Assembly (NCBI GenBank): GCA_027475525.1
Contig: JAMWFC010000089.1
Coordinates: forward strand, 496,001-560,000
Length of the DNA: 64,000 bases
Direction: 5' to 3'
From: Macrolepiota albuminosa
Taxonomy: Eukaryota > Basidiomycota > Agaricomycetes > Agaricales > Agaricaceae
In this document: in pieces, positions 22,297 to 34,969 of the stretch
How positions within the stretch are numbered: the stretch's first letter is position 1
Layout: every line of letters starts with the position of its first letter
Made by a program: the position numbers and the translations under genes
The notes under the pieces: model-generated
What the model saw: only the letters and a program-made list of their open reading frames with translations
Database searches by the model: none
Told to the model about the DNA's origin: nothing

Positions 22297-25200
22297 ATGT
22301 TATTATCGACCTTATGCCCATATATCTGTCATAAATCCTTGAGGACACTGTTTCACCCCTGTAACTGGTCATATCGCATCAGTCCGAGCCTTTTGGCTCC
22401 TGTGATACGTCCTTCGGCCAACATAATGGCCCAACAACGCTTAAAGCACATTTTGCAGGGGTTGACGCCACTCCCAGAGTCTGTGGGAACCCTCAAGCTG
22501 GGAGATATTACGTATGAGGTGCCAGCAGCGCTAACACCGTCGAGACTTCCGCGGTCGAAGGACTTGCTTGATATTAACGAAGCGGTCAATAGAGATAATT
22601 TGCACTTTTTGCTGCAGAAATATCTTCTGGGACAGGATGTATTTTTGGTTTCTCAGCCTGGACCGTATGCGCGGCGCCTTGCTATGACATTTGCTAGGTA
22701 CGTGGAAGTTCTTAGGTGTCGATAGAGTGGTGGATGGTTGATAAATGTACAGCTTGATCAATGCGGAATACGAGTACATTGCGCTGCATCGAGACGTGGG
22801 AGAAACAGAGCTCAAGCAAGTGCGTATCCATGTCTTTTGCAACAAACTGATATGTATCGTATATCAAGGGAAGGGAGATCAGAAAGGGCGGAAACTTGGT
22901 TTACGTGGATAGTCCTGCTGTAAGCGCAGTAAAGCATGGAAGGCTATTAATTCTGGAAGGTGTAGAGAAGGCCGAGCGTGGCATAATGCCAGTATGTTAT
23001 CCTTCAATCTGTGATATTTTTCGTGTGTTTATAGATGATAGGTGCTCAATAATTTATTAGAGAATCGAGAAATGAATCTCGACGATGGAACACATATTAT
23101 TCACCCACAACGATATGCCCAGCTTGAAGCGTCAAATTCAATCTCTGTAGGTGGTGGTCATAACTTCGTTCCCGCGCACAAGAACTTTCGCGTCATCGCT
23201 ATCGCTGCACCCGTCCCACCTTACCCAGGGTATCCCTTGGACCCCCCGTTTCGGAGTCGCTTCCAATCGCGCTTCATCGACCCTGTAGGCTCCCTGACGT
23301 CCCTACGCGTTGCTGCACCACCCAGTTCCCTCTACACGAAACTTCGCAACCTCATCCTCTCAACCCAGCTCGCCAGCGAATCCCGGAATGCCCTTGGTGC
23401 TATATCACGTTCTTCCTTGCCTCCATTCCCACAAACAGCCCTGGCAAAACTTGGTAGTTTGATTGCGGCGTTTCCGCCGCCTGCGGCTGGTCTTACACCC
23501 AGCCAACTCGCTCGGTTACTCCTGACAATTCACCCCTCTCTCGTGTACGCGTCGTTCCAGGCGTGGGCTCTGCTCAGTCGGCAGACAGAAGAGGCTGGGC
23601 TTGGAGCGCTCGGGACGCCGTCGATGTCCCCGGACGAAGATATCGGATTGATGGGCTACCGAGTTTCTGCTATTAAACGCTTGGATGAGACGTCTGCCGA
23701 GGTGACGTTTGCTCATTCTTGTGCTCCTTCAGTTGATCTCAGAGTACCGGCTGGCGCGAAAACTATGAGACCCTTCCCCTTCGCAGGCGATCTGGAATTT
23801 CACCCTACGAGAAGGTTTCTGGGACTTCTTACGTGCTTCATGCAAGCACATGCATTGGGCTGGGACATCTCATTAATTCCCCCTGCGATACAGTCTACAG
23901 CCTCGACGTCTACGTCGACACTTGTGAAGGTCTTTGGTCAGGTGTTGGGTTATGAACAGGAAGTTCTACATATGTACAAGGAACTAGGCGGTAGAGAGTT
24001 GGTTATGCGGCGGAAAATTCAGGATGGTGGAGCGACGACTTGGGAACCCAGGTGAGTTGCGTTTCCTTGCACCCCACATTATGAAAACTTCTGTTCTAGT
24101 CCGTTAATTGAGGGAGCATGGGCTGGCCAACTCGTTCATCTCTCTGGTCTTGATGTGATTGGATCCACAGCTGGCTCTGTAGCTCGATTGATCCAGGATC
24201 GCGAGATTGAGCTCTGGGAGAACAAACGTCTAGTATCTGAAGCATCTCCAGAAGAGGCATGTCCTTTTTATTCAACTTATCTTCCTGTTTTGCTCATTCT
24301 GCTCGTGATTGTTCTTCCATTTAGCTTGAAAAAGGCGAGCTATCTTTCGCACATCCTTCATTCAGGATAATCTGCACTGCCTCGAAATCTTTGCCACTCA
24401 AAGACTGGTTGCTTGACGAGCACGCGAATATGTTCTTCCCCATCCCTAGCCAACCTATGAGTCACGAAGAGGAATTGGACATCTTACTAGCCACAGATTG
24501 TCCCCAACCTATTGTAGAGAGCTTGTTGTCTTTTGCTGAGAAGTATAGGCAAAGCATGTCGGATGATAATGTTCTAAAGAACAGGAAACTTGGCACACGA
24601 TCTCTAGTACGGATTGCTAGGCATCTGGCCCGGTTCCCTCAAGACGACGACTTGAATGCTATCATCAGCAGGTCGTTGTTGGCAGAGTTTTTGCCTGCGG
24701 TGGAGAAGATCAATCTCGATGCACTTCTGGCGGAAGCGAAGATTGAACCTAAGCCACCTTTGGTAGAATTTTGTGGATGTTATATGAAAGATCATACTGA
24801 CGAAGATGATTCTAGTCGAACGCGAATCCAGTCGTCAAAGACAAAACTTTGATCTTTTCTGCATCCAAGCCCTCGGCCGATGGCACTTTCCAAGTGTCAA
24901 TTCCGTTGTTTAAACCCTCGCAAGACGTGGACGGAGTGGTGTCCCATGTGCCTCACATGGATCACTTCTATGACAACAGCTTGCAGAGTGGTTTAATGCG
25001 CGATCTGGCCATCGATATGGAGCTCCTCGGTGAGCACGTCGTGCTTTTGGGAAATCAAGTACGTTCAACCTGTATATACACATATGGTGGTTAATATGTT
25101 AGTTATCAGGGCGTAGGAAAGAACAAGATAGTTGACCGGTGAGCCCAAGTTTGTCCTCATCTCTGTCGCTACGCTAATCGTCGTTCACAGATTGTGCCAG

Positions 25201-27893
25201 GTCTGTCGTCAGTAATCCCTTACTGCTTTCGAAGATGAACATGATTCTAGATGCTAAGGCGTCCTAGAGAGTACATCCAGTTACATCGCGACACAACAGT
25301 CAACCAGTTGATGTTCACGACGTCTTTGGAGGGGGGGATTCTCCAATACACTGACTCTCCCCTTCTCCGAGCCATCACCTATGGACGAGTGATCATTATA
25401 GATGAGGCCGACAAGGCGCCGGAGCACGTCGTTGCAATCTTCCGCAGCTTAGCAGGGCAGGGTGAGCTGACGCTTTCTGATGGTCGCCGAGTACGACCCG
25501 TTCGTGAGCGGGAAAACGACATCGTTGTTCATCCTAATTTCCGTCTCGTCCTCCTTGCGAACCGTCCGGGATATCGTGAGTGTCACATTGTTTGGCTGTT
25601 CTCCTAGCCTCTCATATAAGAATAGCGTTCCTTGGAAATCACTTCTTGCAAGTCCTGGGGGAAAACTTCAGTGCACATTCCGTGAATAATCCTGATCAGG
25701 CGTCGGAACGGATGCTTTTGCAGCAGATGGCTCCCGAAATTGACGAAAACACCATTTTGCGTCTTGTTGGGGCATTCCATGATCTACGCCATGGTTATGA
25801 CACCGGTGTTTTGAACTATCCCTACTCCCTGAGAGGTAGGAATTGCAGTTTCCAGAAAAAAACAAAGGCTAATATCAAAGGAATTTTAGAACTGATAAAC
25901 CTCATTCGACACATGCGGGCTTATCCTCAAGATTCCCTGGGAGATGCCCTTCGCAATATCTTTGATTTTGATATCTATAAACCAGAAACCATTGATAAGT
26001 TAGATGAAATCCTGGAACATCATGGGTATGAAATTTTAACACGATTCTCCCGCAAACAAGATTTCTCACATGCTTTCTCTTTCGTTGGGTCAGTCTACAG
26101 GTCCCTCACCTCGGCCTTGATGCTGCACGTGAAGCCACAAAAAAGAAGATTCGAGATATCGAATTTGAGCCGAGTAAGACTGATCTCAGCGAACCCAAGG
26201 AGGGCAAGCACGACGATAAGGAACACTCAGGTGGAAACACGTATGCAGGAGGGGTATGGAGTTTTATCTGCGAGACTATGAAGGATCTTCGTCTGACGTT
26301 CCTTCTATCATAGACAGGAGGGCGTGATACTGCTGGGATGGGCGGCCGCGGAGGATATAAGCGCCTCTGGAAGGGAGGCGATATCAAACAAGTAGGGAGC
26401 ATTTTTGCGGAATTGATCTCGTCGACTGATCAAGGTTCCAGGTTCCTGAAGCGTTGAAAGACAATGTTCCTAATCACATCAAGGAAAAGGCGAGAGAAAT
26501 GGCAAGGGAGGAATTGCAACGCCGCCTGGAAGAACTGGACATGTCTTTCTCGGAGGCCAAGGCGTATGGCAAAATTCTGACCGCAACGCAGGCACACATG
26601 TTATCGCTTTACAATCTGCTTGAGCGTGCGTTTTCTCCGGTTGAAAAGATATGTTTTAGGTCCTAATGATAAACTTGATTACATAGATCTTGCAGCCAAA
26701 GAGGAAGAGCGTGTGTGGTTGAAACGGCAGACAGACGGGGAACTTGATGATACTCGGTTGACCGAAGGTCTCACAGGAGAAGCCACAGTGTACAAACGTC
26801 GGGGAATGGAGAAGCCAGAGCTTGGCCGACCCCAGGTTAAGTATGCCTGTCCCATTATCCTTTCACATGTTTAGCTCATTTGAATATCTTTCAGGCCGAA
26901 AAGGATCAGATTCATCTTTGACCTTAGTGGTTCCATGTAATCCGCCTAACCCTTCTCCTTGTAGAGCATCGATGTTGAGTTGCACCTAGGTATCGATTTC
27001 AATATGATGGCCGCCTACAGAGGAGCATGGAGACTGGTATTATCTTCTTTCCTTCACTTGATATACGCTCATGCTAAGTGTAGCCGTTATGTTGATGGAG
27101 ACCTTTGAAAGGCTTTCTAAAAAGGAGAAGTACGCTTGGGATGTAAGCTTCTCGTTCTGATTTTCATACTGTCCTATAGCTGATCGTTGTTGGGTGTTTT
27201 AGATCTATGGTCATGTATGTTCTTACCTCTAACCCTAAATAACAGAACTGATTTGATTGCAGTCTGGAGAAGCCCCAGATATCCCTCTAGTGCTGCTCGA
27301 TAACCCTCCTACCGAGCTTCGTGACAGATGCAAGGTTGCAGAGAAGATGTACATGGTTCCCCAGTATGCATTTTCTGGAGATTATACAGGTCGGCTTCCT
27401 TGGATTGCCCTTCACATCAGCCATTGATTGAAATTATAGTGGAAGCCATTGAGAAAGGTGTCGATGAAGTTGGCAAATACGATGCGGGTAAGCTCATTCT
27501 GATCGTGTTTTTCTACACTCCTTACCAGCGCCTTCGATAGATGACTGGTTTGTCATTGCGATAACGGTTGGGATAACCTCAGTTGTGTCATGGCTGTGAT
27601 AACTGACGATTACAAAATAGGACGCCAATTTCAAACGATATCAAATAACTCCTGATGACCTGACCCGAGTCATGAATCGAAACCCTAAAGTTCACACATC
27701 GCTCATTTGTATTGGAGAAAGCGCGGAGGCAGCCTGGTATGTACTTATTCATCCGTGAGCTTTGTCGCACTAATGCCCGTGGTTGCCTCCTAGGATCACA
27801 AAAAGCCTTCCAGGCCGAGGTTTCCGCGTAGGCAACGCGGCGGATATACCGACGGTTCTGCGCAGCATCCTATCCACCATGGTAGACCGGTAG
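22297..27893 (+). CDS. VWA8-type protein: two dynein-like AAA modules plus von Willebrand A domain
   Basis: The vertebrate relative VWA8 is a mitochondrial ATPase of poorly known function. The first AAA module has a weak P-loop (VFLVSQPGPYARRLAM) and a Walker-B-like LLILEGVEKAERG. The second has an intact Walker A (VVLLGNQGVGKNK, split by an intron) and Walker B (VIIIDEADKAPEHV). A charged linker with a Gly-rich stretch leads to a C-terminal VWA domain with the metal-binding motif FDLSGSM and the sequence YDGRLQRSMETAVMLMETF. The frame ends VDR with TAG at 27891-27893. Two starts are possible: 22426 (MAQQRLKHIL), or 22297, which adds 43 residues with Leu, Ser, Arg and Lys but no acids and would suit a mitochondrial leader; I list the longer. 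More than fifteen short introns cut the gene, densest near the 3' end. Confidence 0.88.
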
Positions 27894-28140
27894 AATTTGG
27901 CTAGAGGTTCATTTAAAGAGGCGGGTACGACTAGTAATAATGCCGTGATGTTTGTCATTTCTAAGCTCGTTGTGAAACATACTGCTTCTAATTCACGGCT
28001 CCGACTGTGGTTTGTATGGCAGACGCGAATGTATATAAGCTAGCAATGAGGACAAAACAGCTGAGTACAAGTTCACTGGATACATTGCAACCTAAGAAAT
28101 ACATGTGTGTATAATATAGAATGACAGATAAAAAAAAACC

Positions 28141-30607
28141 TTAAACACGCGCTGAATTGTTCGCATGTTGGTGGTAAAGATGGTTCGATTGCTCCATACC
28201 CAGCACATCAGAATCTCTCAATCCAGTCTGGTCGTACGAAGGCCTCAAACTGCCTCGCACGTTTTCCAAATTGGACGCATCATCTCTGAAAGGTACATGT
28301 ATTCGTTCTATGTGCAGACTGTCGCGGAAGTGGCCATTCTTGACGGGGCGGGGTGTCATCCGCATCGGTGCACTCCCGATACTCTTGATCCTTGCTACTT
28401 GGGATTTTAAGCTCACTGCCTGTGCGAGTTGAGGTTCCTCTGAGTTCCGCAACCACGATATGCACAGCGACTCTGTGCTCCCGCTTTGCTGGGAGCGATG
28501 AGACTGTCCTTCGCCCGCCTCTTCAGTGACCTGAGGTAGGCTGGAACCGGGAATAGCATCGAAGTCGATCCAATCTACAGTATTTCGAGGTGCAACTATA
28601 CCAGGAATGTCGTTTCCGAAGGATCGGGATTTCATTGGGCCCCCTGTGGCTCCAGGGTCCGCGTATGGTTCGTCAGTGAGAGCTGTTGACATGGACATGG
28701 CGGGGGTGGCCACGGAACCAGAGACTGTCATCGTGGGTGTCGTCGCGATGCTGTCTGGAGCAGTGACATCCAGATATCGGGTAGCACTAGTAGCCTTAGA
28801 GGATTTTTGACCTGTAGTCAAAGGAGTGGCAACAAGCTCCCGAGATGAAAACGTATTCCCCATGGAGGCACGCGGAACAGCCAGGGGAGAGTTGTCCCAA
28901 TAGTCAACGGCTATCCTGTGATTGGTATGTTCGATAGACTCAAGGACCCGAGTTGGCAAGGGAGGGAATTGAGACGCCAGCTCACGAACTGTGGACAAGG
29001 ACGTGTATGATTCCACTGGGCTCTGGGGCCCCGTGGGAACACTATACAACGAGTCGTTTGGCGTATCTCTTGCATAGCGCGGATATATCCTGGGTGATTC
29101 GGGCAAAACAAAGGCATTCGCCGGTGGCGGAGTGCTATTCGTGTTGTCGGGCGATATTGATATTTTAGGACGGGACTTTTGAGCTCCTCCTGCAGCTGCG
29201 TAAGTGCGGTTGTTAGGTGTGGGGTTGAGAAACTTGGGCAATTCGAAAGCAGAGAATCGCATGCGCAGTTTAGGAATACCGTTTTCAAGTTGGACGGTCA
29301 CACGCTCTCGATTAGGCCTGTCCGCCAAAAGTCGCCTTCCAACAATCGATGACTCTCTCACCTCAGGCGAGGTTGGAAGGCCACTTTCTGGTAGAGGGGG
29401 GAAAGAAAAGGCTTGTGGAGTTCGTGGTAGGGGATGAAAGGGGGCGGCTGTGGGCGGTAGCTGGCGCAGTGTGCTCAATCTCGGGCTAGAAACGAAATTC
29501 CCCAGTCGGGAACCGCGGAAGCTTCGGCGTCTATTGGCACTAGTTACCTCGTCTTCAAGAGCAGTAAAGTCCTCCATTGTGTCCAAGCTGCATTTCGACA
29601 TTGACGCATGTGCGAAAAGACATTTGGAACGACGTACCCTTTGATTAACCCAATAACGAGACTAGCACGCGCAAGCATTCGCAAGATCCGCCTTGTCATG
29701 GCGCTCCAGTAAACATTTTCAACGAAACCTATAATAGTCTCTATTTCCCCCAACTTTAGCCCGAGCGCGACCCAGGCAGTACCTCGAAGGAGCTGCGTTT
29801 CGTCATTCGCAGCAACTTCGATGAGGCGTTGAGTTATGATGGCCCTGACGAGACGATAGAAAGCGAGACAAAAAGACATTAATTGATATGCAGCAAGGAG
29901 TGCAAGGGTCAAACTGGTGAAAAAGCTCCAGATATTTCTGTCCCTGTCATTTGGAAAATAGAGAGTGGGTCGTTTGGTGGTGCCTTCATCTGATGTGGGG
30001 AGTTGATTGAGCGATGCAAGCGAAGAGAGAAGATGAAACTTACGAAGCGATACTCCAAAGAAAGAAGCCAGCTCGCTAAGCGTTACGATCACGGGTATTA
30101 AGATGAGGAGGATGAATTTCGAAACCATCTGAGAGCGACGAGGGAGGATGTCGATGAGCTCCGCTCGTGCGAAAAGAAACACGAAAAAGATATAACAAAA
30201 GATCGGGACAGAGGAAGCCGCAGCTTTTCAATCAGTCAGCAAGACATGAGACCTTGGTCACTGTGTGGACACATACCTAGGACGAAGTTAAACACCTTGA
30301 AAATGTCCAGGCGGTCCCGCGCCGCGGGAAGGATACGGGACAACATCTCGATCAGCACCAGCGAAAAGTAGATACACCCTTCCGCTGTGATCCAAAGGTG
30401 CCGACTGGACCGAATACATCGTTATCATACTCGAAATTTTAATTCGTAGTTTACTGACCGACTCTTGCCCCGGTGTGCAATAAGGAGTGTGAGGGCGAAC
30501 AAAACTTCGATCGCCGGTGGTATGATGAGGAGATAGACCTTAAGACTAGACGTACTTTCGCAACGAAGGATCGAAGTCGTAGAAAAGCATAAAATTCCGG
30601 AATCCAT
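28141..30607 (-). CDS. Multispan membrane protein with a long disordered cytoplasmic tail
   Basis: Not recognised beyond its architecture. From ATG 30605-30607 (MDSGILCFSTTS) the minus-strand exons give several hydrophobic helices: VYLLIIPPAIEVLFALTLLI, AEGCIYFSLVLIEMLSRIL, FILLILIPVIVTLSELASFF and SFFTSLTLALLAAYQLMSFC. A final helix region reads MLARASLVIGLIKG. An intron (GTACGT..GCAG) then joins in frame to LDTMEDFTALEDEVTS and a tail of about 480 residues. The tail is rich in Ser, Pro and Thr and ends NNSARV with TAA at 28141-28143. Six to seven spans plus a long tail resembles basidiomycete seven-helix receptor-like proteins, but no family motif was found, so receptor function is only a guess. 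It is convergent with the VWA8-type gene, only 247 bp away. Confidence 0.7.
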
Positions 30608-31443
30608 GTGTAGTGAGTGATATTGTGTCAATGCCACAAGCACATCTCAGCTACCTGCAAAAGGGTATGCAAAAGAGTGGAATGCAGAGCTAGCTGCGCC
30701 CTGCAAACGTAGGGCCTATGAGAGAGAGAAAGAGAAAGATGATATCGAAAGAGGTCACCTCAAATCTTTTGTTGTCAATTATGAGACCGTCACATCAAAA
30801 TTGGTTGCCACAGACTGAGCAGATCAACTGTTGTCCACATCCCAACATCGGGGTGTATTGTCCACTCACAAGGCTGTTCGCGTTGTGAGAATCAGACAAT
30901 TGTATCAGATATGGTACGCGTAACATGACCAGATATGCTGTAGGAAGATTTGGGCGCGGTAGTGCATGCGCATCAGATGAAGAAGGTTGAGGGATGGAAG
31001 CAATAATTGATCTAATCTAATCAAGAAAGCTCCCAAATATTTGGATGGCCAAGCTGCCCTTGGACCCAATCTTGGACCCAATCATGGACCCTAAGGCCTT
31101 TTACTCCTACGCAACAACCGCTTCTGTATCAGTTGAGTGGACTAGTGGATGATAGCCATCATGATTATGAGCCTGCGACGAATCACAAGATGTTCCAAAA
31201 CAGGAGGTCGGTGTATCATTTCTTCTCCGATAATGCAGTGTAATACTGGCCATGGACGGTGGCAAAGCGAGCAACGTTGCGCTTTGGCCACCCGTTGGAA
31301 CTCGCAGGACCATGCATCTATGGTCATCTATTTCACCCAATCGTCCGCCTTGTTTTTGGCACGAGAGTCCAGGCCACTTTCCTGGAAACCAGATTTCTGT
31401 ATACCTGCGGCTTCTACTCGTTAAACCATACTGTTGAGTCTTC
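30608..31443. other. Divergent intergenic region
   Basis: No supported gene. It separates the membrane-protein gene (minus) from the small zinc-finger gene (plus) and should hold both promoters. It contains a purine run (GAGAGAGAGAAAGAGAAAG) near 30721. Confidence 0.5.
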
Positions 31444-32242
31444 ATGATCAATCACTTTACCAGCATGAAAACGAAGCCCACCTACCCTCCTCCCATTTTC
31501 GCCGTCAACCATGTGGTCACGATCAGGACGTTTGCAATTTCTCTTCCCGCACCAACACAGAGGCAAACTATCCTTGCCCAATCACAAAGACCGTCCTCGG
31601 CACGCCTATTCAACCCTGCACCTTCCCAGTCAATTACACATGCTGACGCAGGGAAAACTGTCACTGCATCGACTGTTCCCACAAGGTGCTACATAGACAC
31701 GACAAAGCATGCAAAGGCCGACAAATCTGCTTTTATCAAGGTCAAACTTCCTAAACCGTTGCTCGGAGTACCAGAGAAGATCCCTCAAAGGACTCAGGTG
31801 GTGTCATCAGGATCTTTCGCCTCGAAAACGACTCCCAATAGACTCGAAGTCCCGCCAAAGGCCTCGACCAAGTCATTTACCACACAATCACAACCCTCTG
31901 TCGCCGCACAAAGTGCTGAGAAGCGCAAATCTGCGCCTTCACTAAAGAGGAAACACTTGGATTTCGAATCTATAAATATCACGTCGACGAATCCTTCGCA
32001 GCGGTTCAAGAACACCCTTGAGAATAGCACCAAGCGACACCGTCAAAGTTTCGATACAACACTCGTCTGTCCTAACTGTGGAGAAGGGTAAGTACACGAC
32101 CACGGTACATCAGATCCACTCTGACATCCTCTTTAGATACGATGATGGTGTGAAGGCTTTCGAACACCTTGTAATGTGCCGATCAACAAGGTCGAGGGAG
32201 CCATCTTCGTTAGTACCATCGAGATATCACCGGAGGCTGTAG
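31444..32242 (+). CDS. Small basic protein with a C-terminal CCHC finger (UBZ-like)
   Basis: Two exons: 31444 to about 32089 and about 32138-32242, joined by a GTAAGT..TTTAG intron. The body of roughly 215 residues is rich in Lys, Ser, Thr and Pro and looks disordered, with a basic patch (KRKSAPSLKRKHLDF) that could be a nuclear signal. The intron falls inside a finger which after splicing reads CPNCGEGYDDGVKAFEHLVMC, i.e. C-x2-C-x12-H-x3-C. This is close to the UBZ4 ubiquitin-binding finger of Rad18-type proteins (C-x2-C-x11-H-x3-C), so a ubiquitin or DNA-repair link is possible but only inferred. The end is SRYHRRL with TAG at 32240-32242. A second ATG at 31468 could also be the start. Confidence 0.6.
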
Positions 32243-34969
32243 AATCGCAGCACAGTGTGTTGTTCACATCACATCCTTCAAGGTCGGGAGGGGTACTGCG
32301 GCTGCGGTATCCTGTCTGAAATTTGGACCGAAAAGTAACCATGAGACGTGTCTTAGTGTGCGATGACTCTGATAATGCACAGAAGACTTGGGCACGGGCA
32401 GACTTTTCCTTATCCAGTCGTTGCTGTTTTGGTATTGCATTTTGACATTTTGACGTGAAGATAGAACGATTTAAATGTTTCTGTACGTTCTATCAAGCAA
32501 GTCAAAATACAGCTAATGTCCTGCCTCACCGCCCTTCTCTTCAAATGCGTGGTAGTAGTGAAGCACGACACCGAACATGCATCTCCATCACAAGCAGCAA
32601 CTGGAGTAAGTATCGTGTGGAAGCCGAGGTAGAAGCAGGTGCTTCGCAGGCATGTGGCTTTCAAAGAATGCCAGCACCGTCTTATACTATACACGCCGTT
32701 GAAGTTGCTGCTTCCTGCCGTGTGTATTTCATTGTATTGCGTGCTCGACATTTTTCTGACTTGCACCACGTAGTTTTACGTTTCTTCTGTCCGCTTTTTG
32801 TTAAATTCGAGTATGTAACACAATGCATGACGTCACGACCGAACTCGATCACTCATCCAAATCTAGCTGTTGATCGGAGTGCGAAGGATGCGCGCTGCCC
32901 TTCAAAAGCTTCTGCTTTAATTATCCACCTGTCACAAGCTTATTGTTGAGAAGTCACTAGTCAATCATTGATACTACGTACACTTACATCTTGCTCATCG
33001 CCACTTCACTTCCATAACTGATTGGGAGATTAATTGCGAAGTGGGCCCGACGCCGCGGGTATATCTCGAGTAATCTCTGGAGGTTGAAGAGTATGTGAGG
33101 CCAATGACTTCTATGTACGTGGGCCTCTTTTTCCGAGGGAATGGCTTGATCAACACGTGTATCAGTAAGTCGACATTTGTCGCACTTTATACGCGTTATG
33201 ACACGTAGTGAAGATAAAAGATATGTATGCGAAATCTAAACGGAGTAAGACGTGTCTCATGTGATAAAATATCTGTCGATAATATTCTGGTTAAGAAGTC
33301 ATATGGAATGCTATGAAAATGCAGAACTCCGATTATTTCCTTGAGACGCGATCCATTTTGTAGAATTGAAAACAATGAAACGGGACAATGGAATGAACCT
33401 TTCTCGTAAAAAAACAAGAAGCGAGTTGCGCCCGCGCTAACTGGGGTAACAACAGACGTAACTTCTATATCTTGGTCTTAGGGTACACCATGCGACCCAA
33501 GGACAAGGGTACACCGGCGATCTAGGAAGATATTTGGAAGCCCTGGCCTACTTATGCTCCACCCGGGATCATGTGGTATTCCGAAAAGTAGATACTCATC
33601 CGAAGTTATGATAACGGAAATTAGAGTGTTGTCAAACGCAAAAGGCAAAGATCAAAATTTGACAATAGAGCATAAATATAACGCCATTTTAGCATCGAAA
33701 TTTCATCACGGTAGTATACATAGAATGGAGCGTAGTGAGGCACTGGGGTTCAAGCATTCTAAGTTCTCATACGGTGGAGGCAACCAAGGCACATTCAAGC
33801 ATGCCGCCAAGACCAAGCATATGGTGACGAGGGTCCGTTCCGTTATTCTAGGGTAAGGGACGCTCCAGTGTGGGGTGGATGAGGACCCCACGGGGGACGA
33901 GAACAACCACTGTTTCTACTATTGGAGCGACAGAAAAACTCTAATATATTCGTAAATTTAAACAAAGGAAATTATATATCAGGCTGCATGAAAATCAGTA
34001 AACATAATGTAATTTTCTTTCCTACGTCATTTGAATAGATCTGTCAGCAATCAACAGCTTGCTTAACTTGCAATCGCCAAGGGTAGCATGTGCTTTTTCT
34101 CCTGATAAGTGATAAGGTGGAAATTTTCTTTTCAATACAAAAGATCTTGTACAAATCCGATCAATCCACGCAAGTGAGAAGAAAAAAAATGAGGTGCTCA
34201 TTCTTAGAATACTCAAGTAGTGTTCGAGTCCAAATAGCGTTGAAAATGGGACGAGAACGCAAGCCGATAACCTCAGTGCAGCCACTAACCCGTTCATGAA
34301 AGACTTTGATGTGATCAGATACACATAATAGTACATCTGATGGTTAAACGTTAAACGGTCATTCTCGGGGGAGGCCTCGGAGCATGAAATATATGATCCG
34401 TCCACCTGCCGCCACGTGAGTGCGGCTTGTTCCGAGAGCATCCGGGTCGGCTCAAGCTTTCAAGGACGTATCCGTTCCATGCCGACCTCTGGCCGAGATT
34501 TTTTGTTTAATGGTCGACAAAGTCTTATCTCTTAACCTTCCATAGAGCCTTTCAACTTTAATTCTCTTTGAGCATGAGCTTCAAGCTTTTCAAGTACTTT
34601 ACTGAAGCTGGGTTTTGGTTTTCTCTGACAAGACTGTCATCGGCATCATTGTAATAAAAGCTGTCGAATATACCTGTAATTGGGACTCTCGCAGAACTTA
34701 GCTGAGAATTTGGCAAGAACGACCCTAATCTTGCCCGTGACCCACAGAAGCATCGGGTTCGGGAATCTCGTTATGCAGATGCCAAAACTAAATGGACCTA
34801 CAGTAACGAATGCTTTTTCGTGCAGCGGCCGATAAGCGGTCCGTAATCTGTGGTTGTGGGCGTCGGCACCCATGTGCTCATAATCGTCTAATTTTGACTT
34901 AGTATGTATAAAAGGGAAGCTAACCTAGGTCGAATCCTTGTTAGCCTCTCCAGTTGATTCCCGTCCTTC
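32243..34969. other. Intergenic, no supported gene
   Basis: About 2.7 kb without a convincing exon. The piece 33700-33910 is open on both strands (plus frame 33554-33856, minus frame 33706-33906) and holds a 7-bp hairpin GTGGGGT/ACCCCAC at 33870-33891; it may be a dispersed repeat or decayed gene. The right end carries the promoter of the OPT gene. Confidence 0.5.
34907..34914 (+). promoter_or_regulatory. TATA box of the OPT gene
   Basis: TATAAAAG lies 56 bp upstream of the ATG at 34970, the usual position for a fungal TATA element. Confidence 0.6.
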
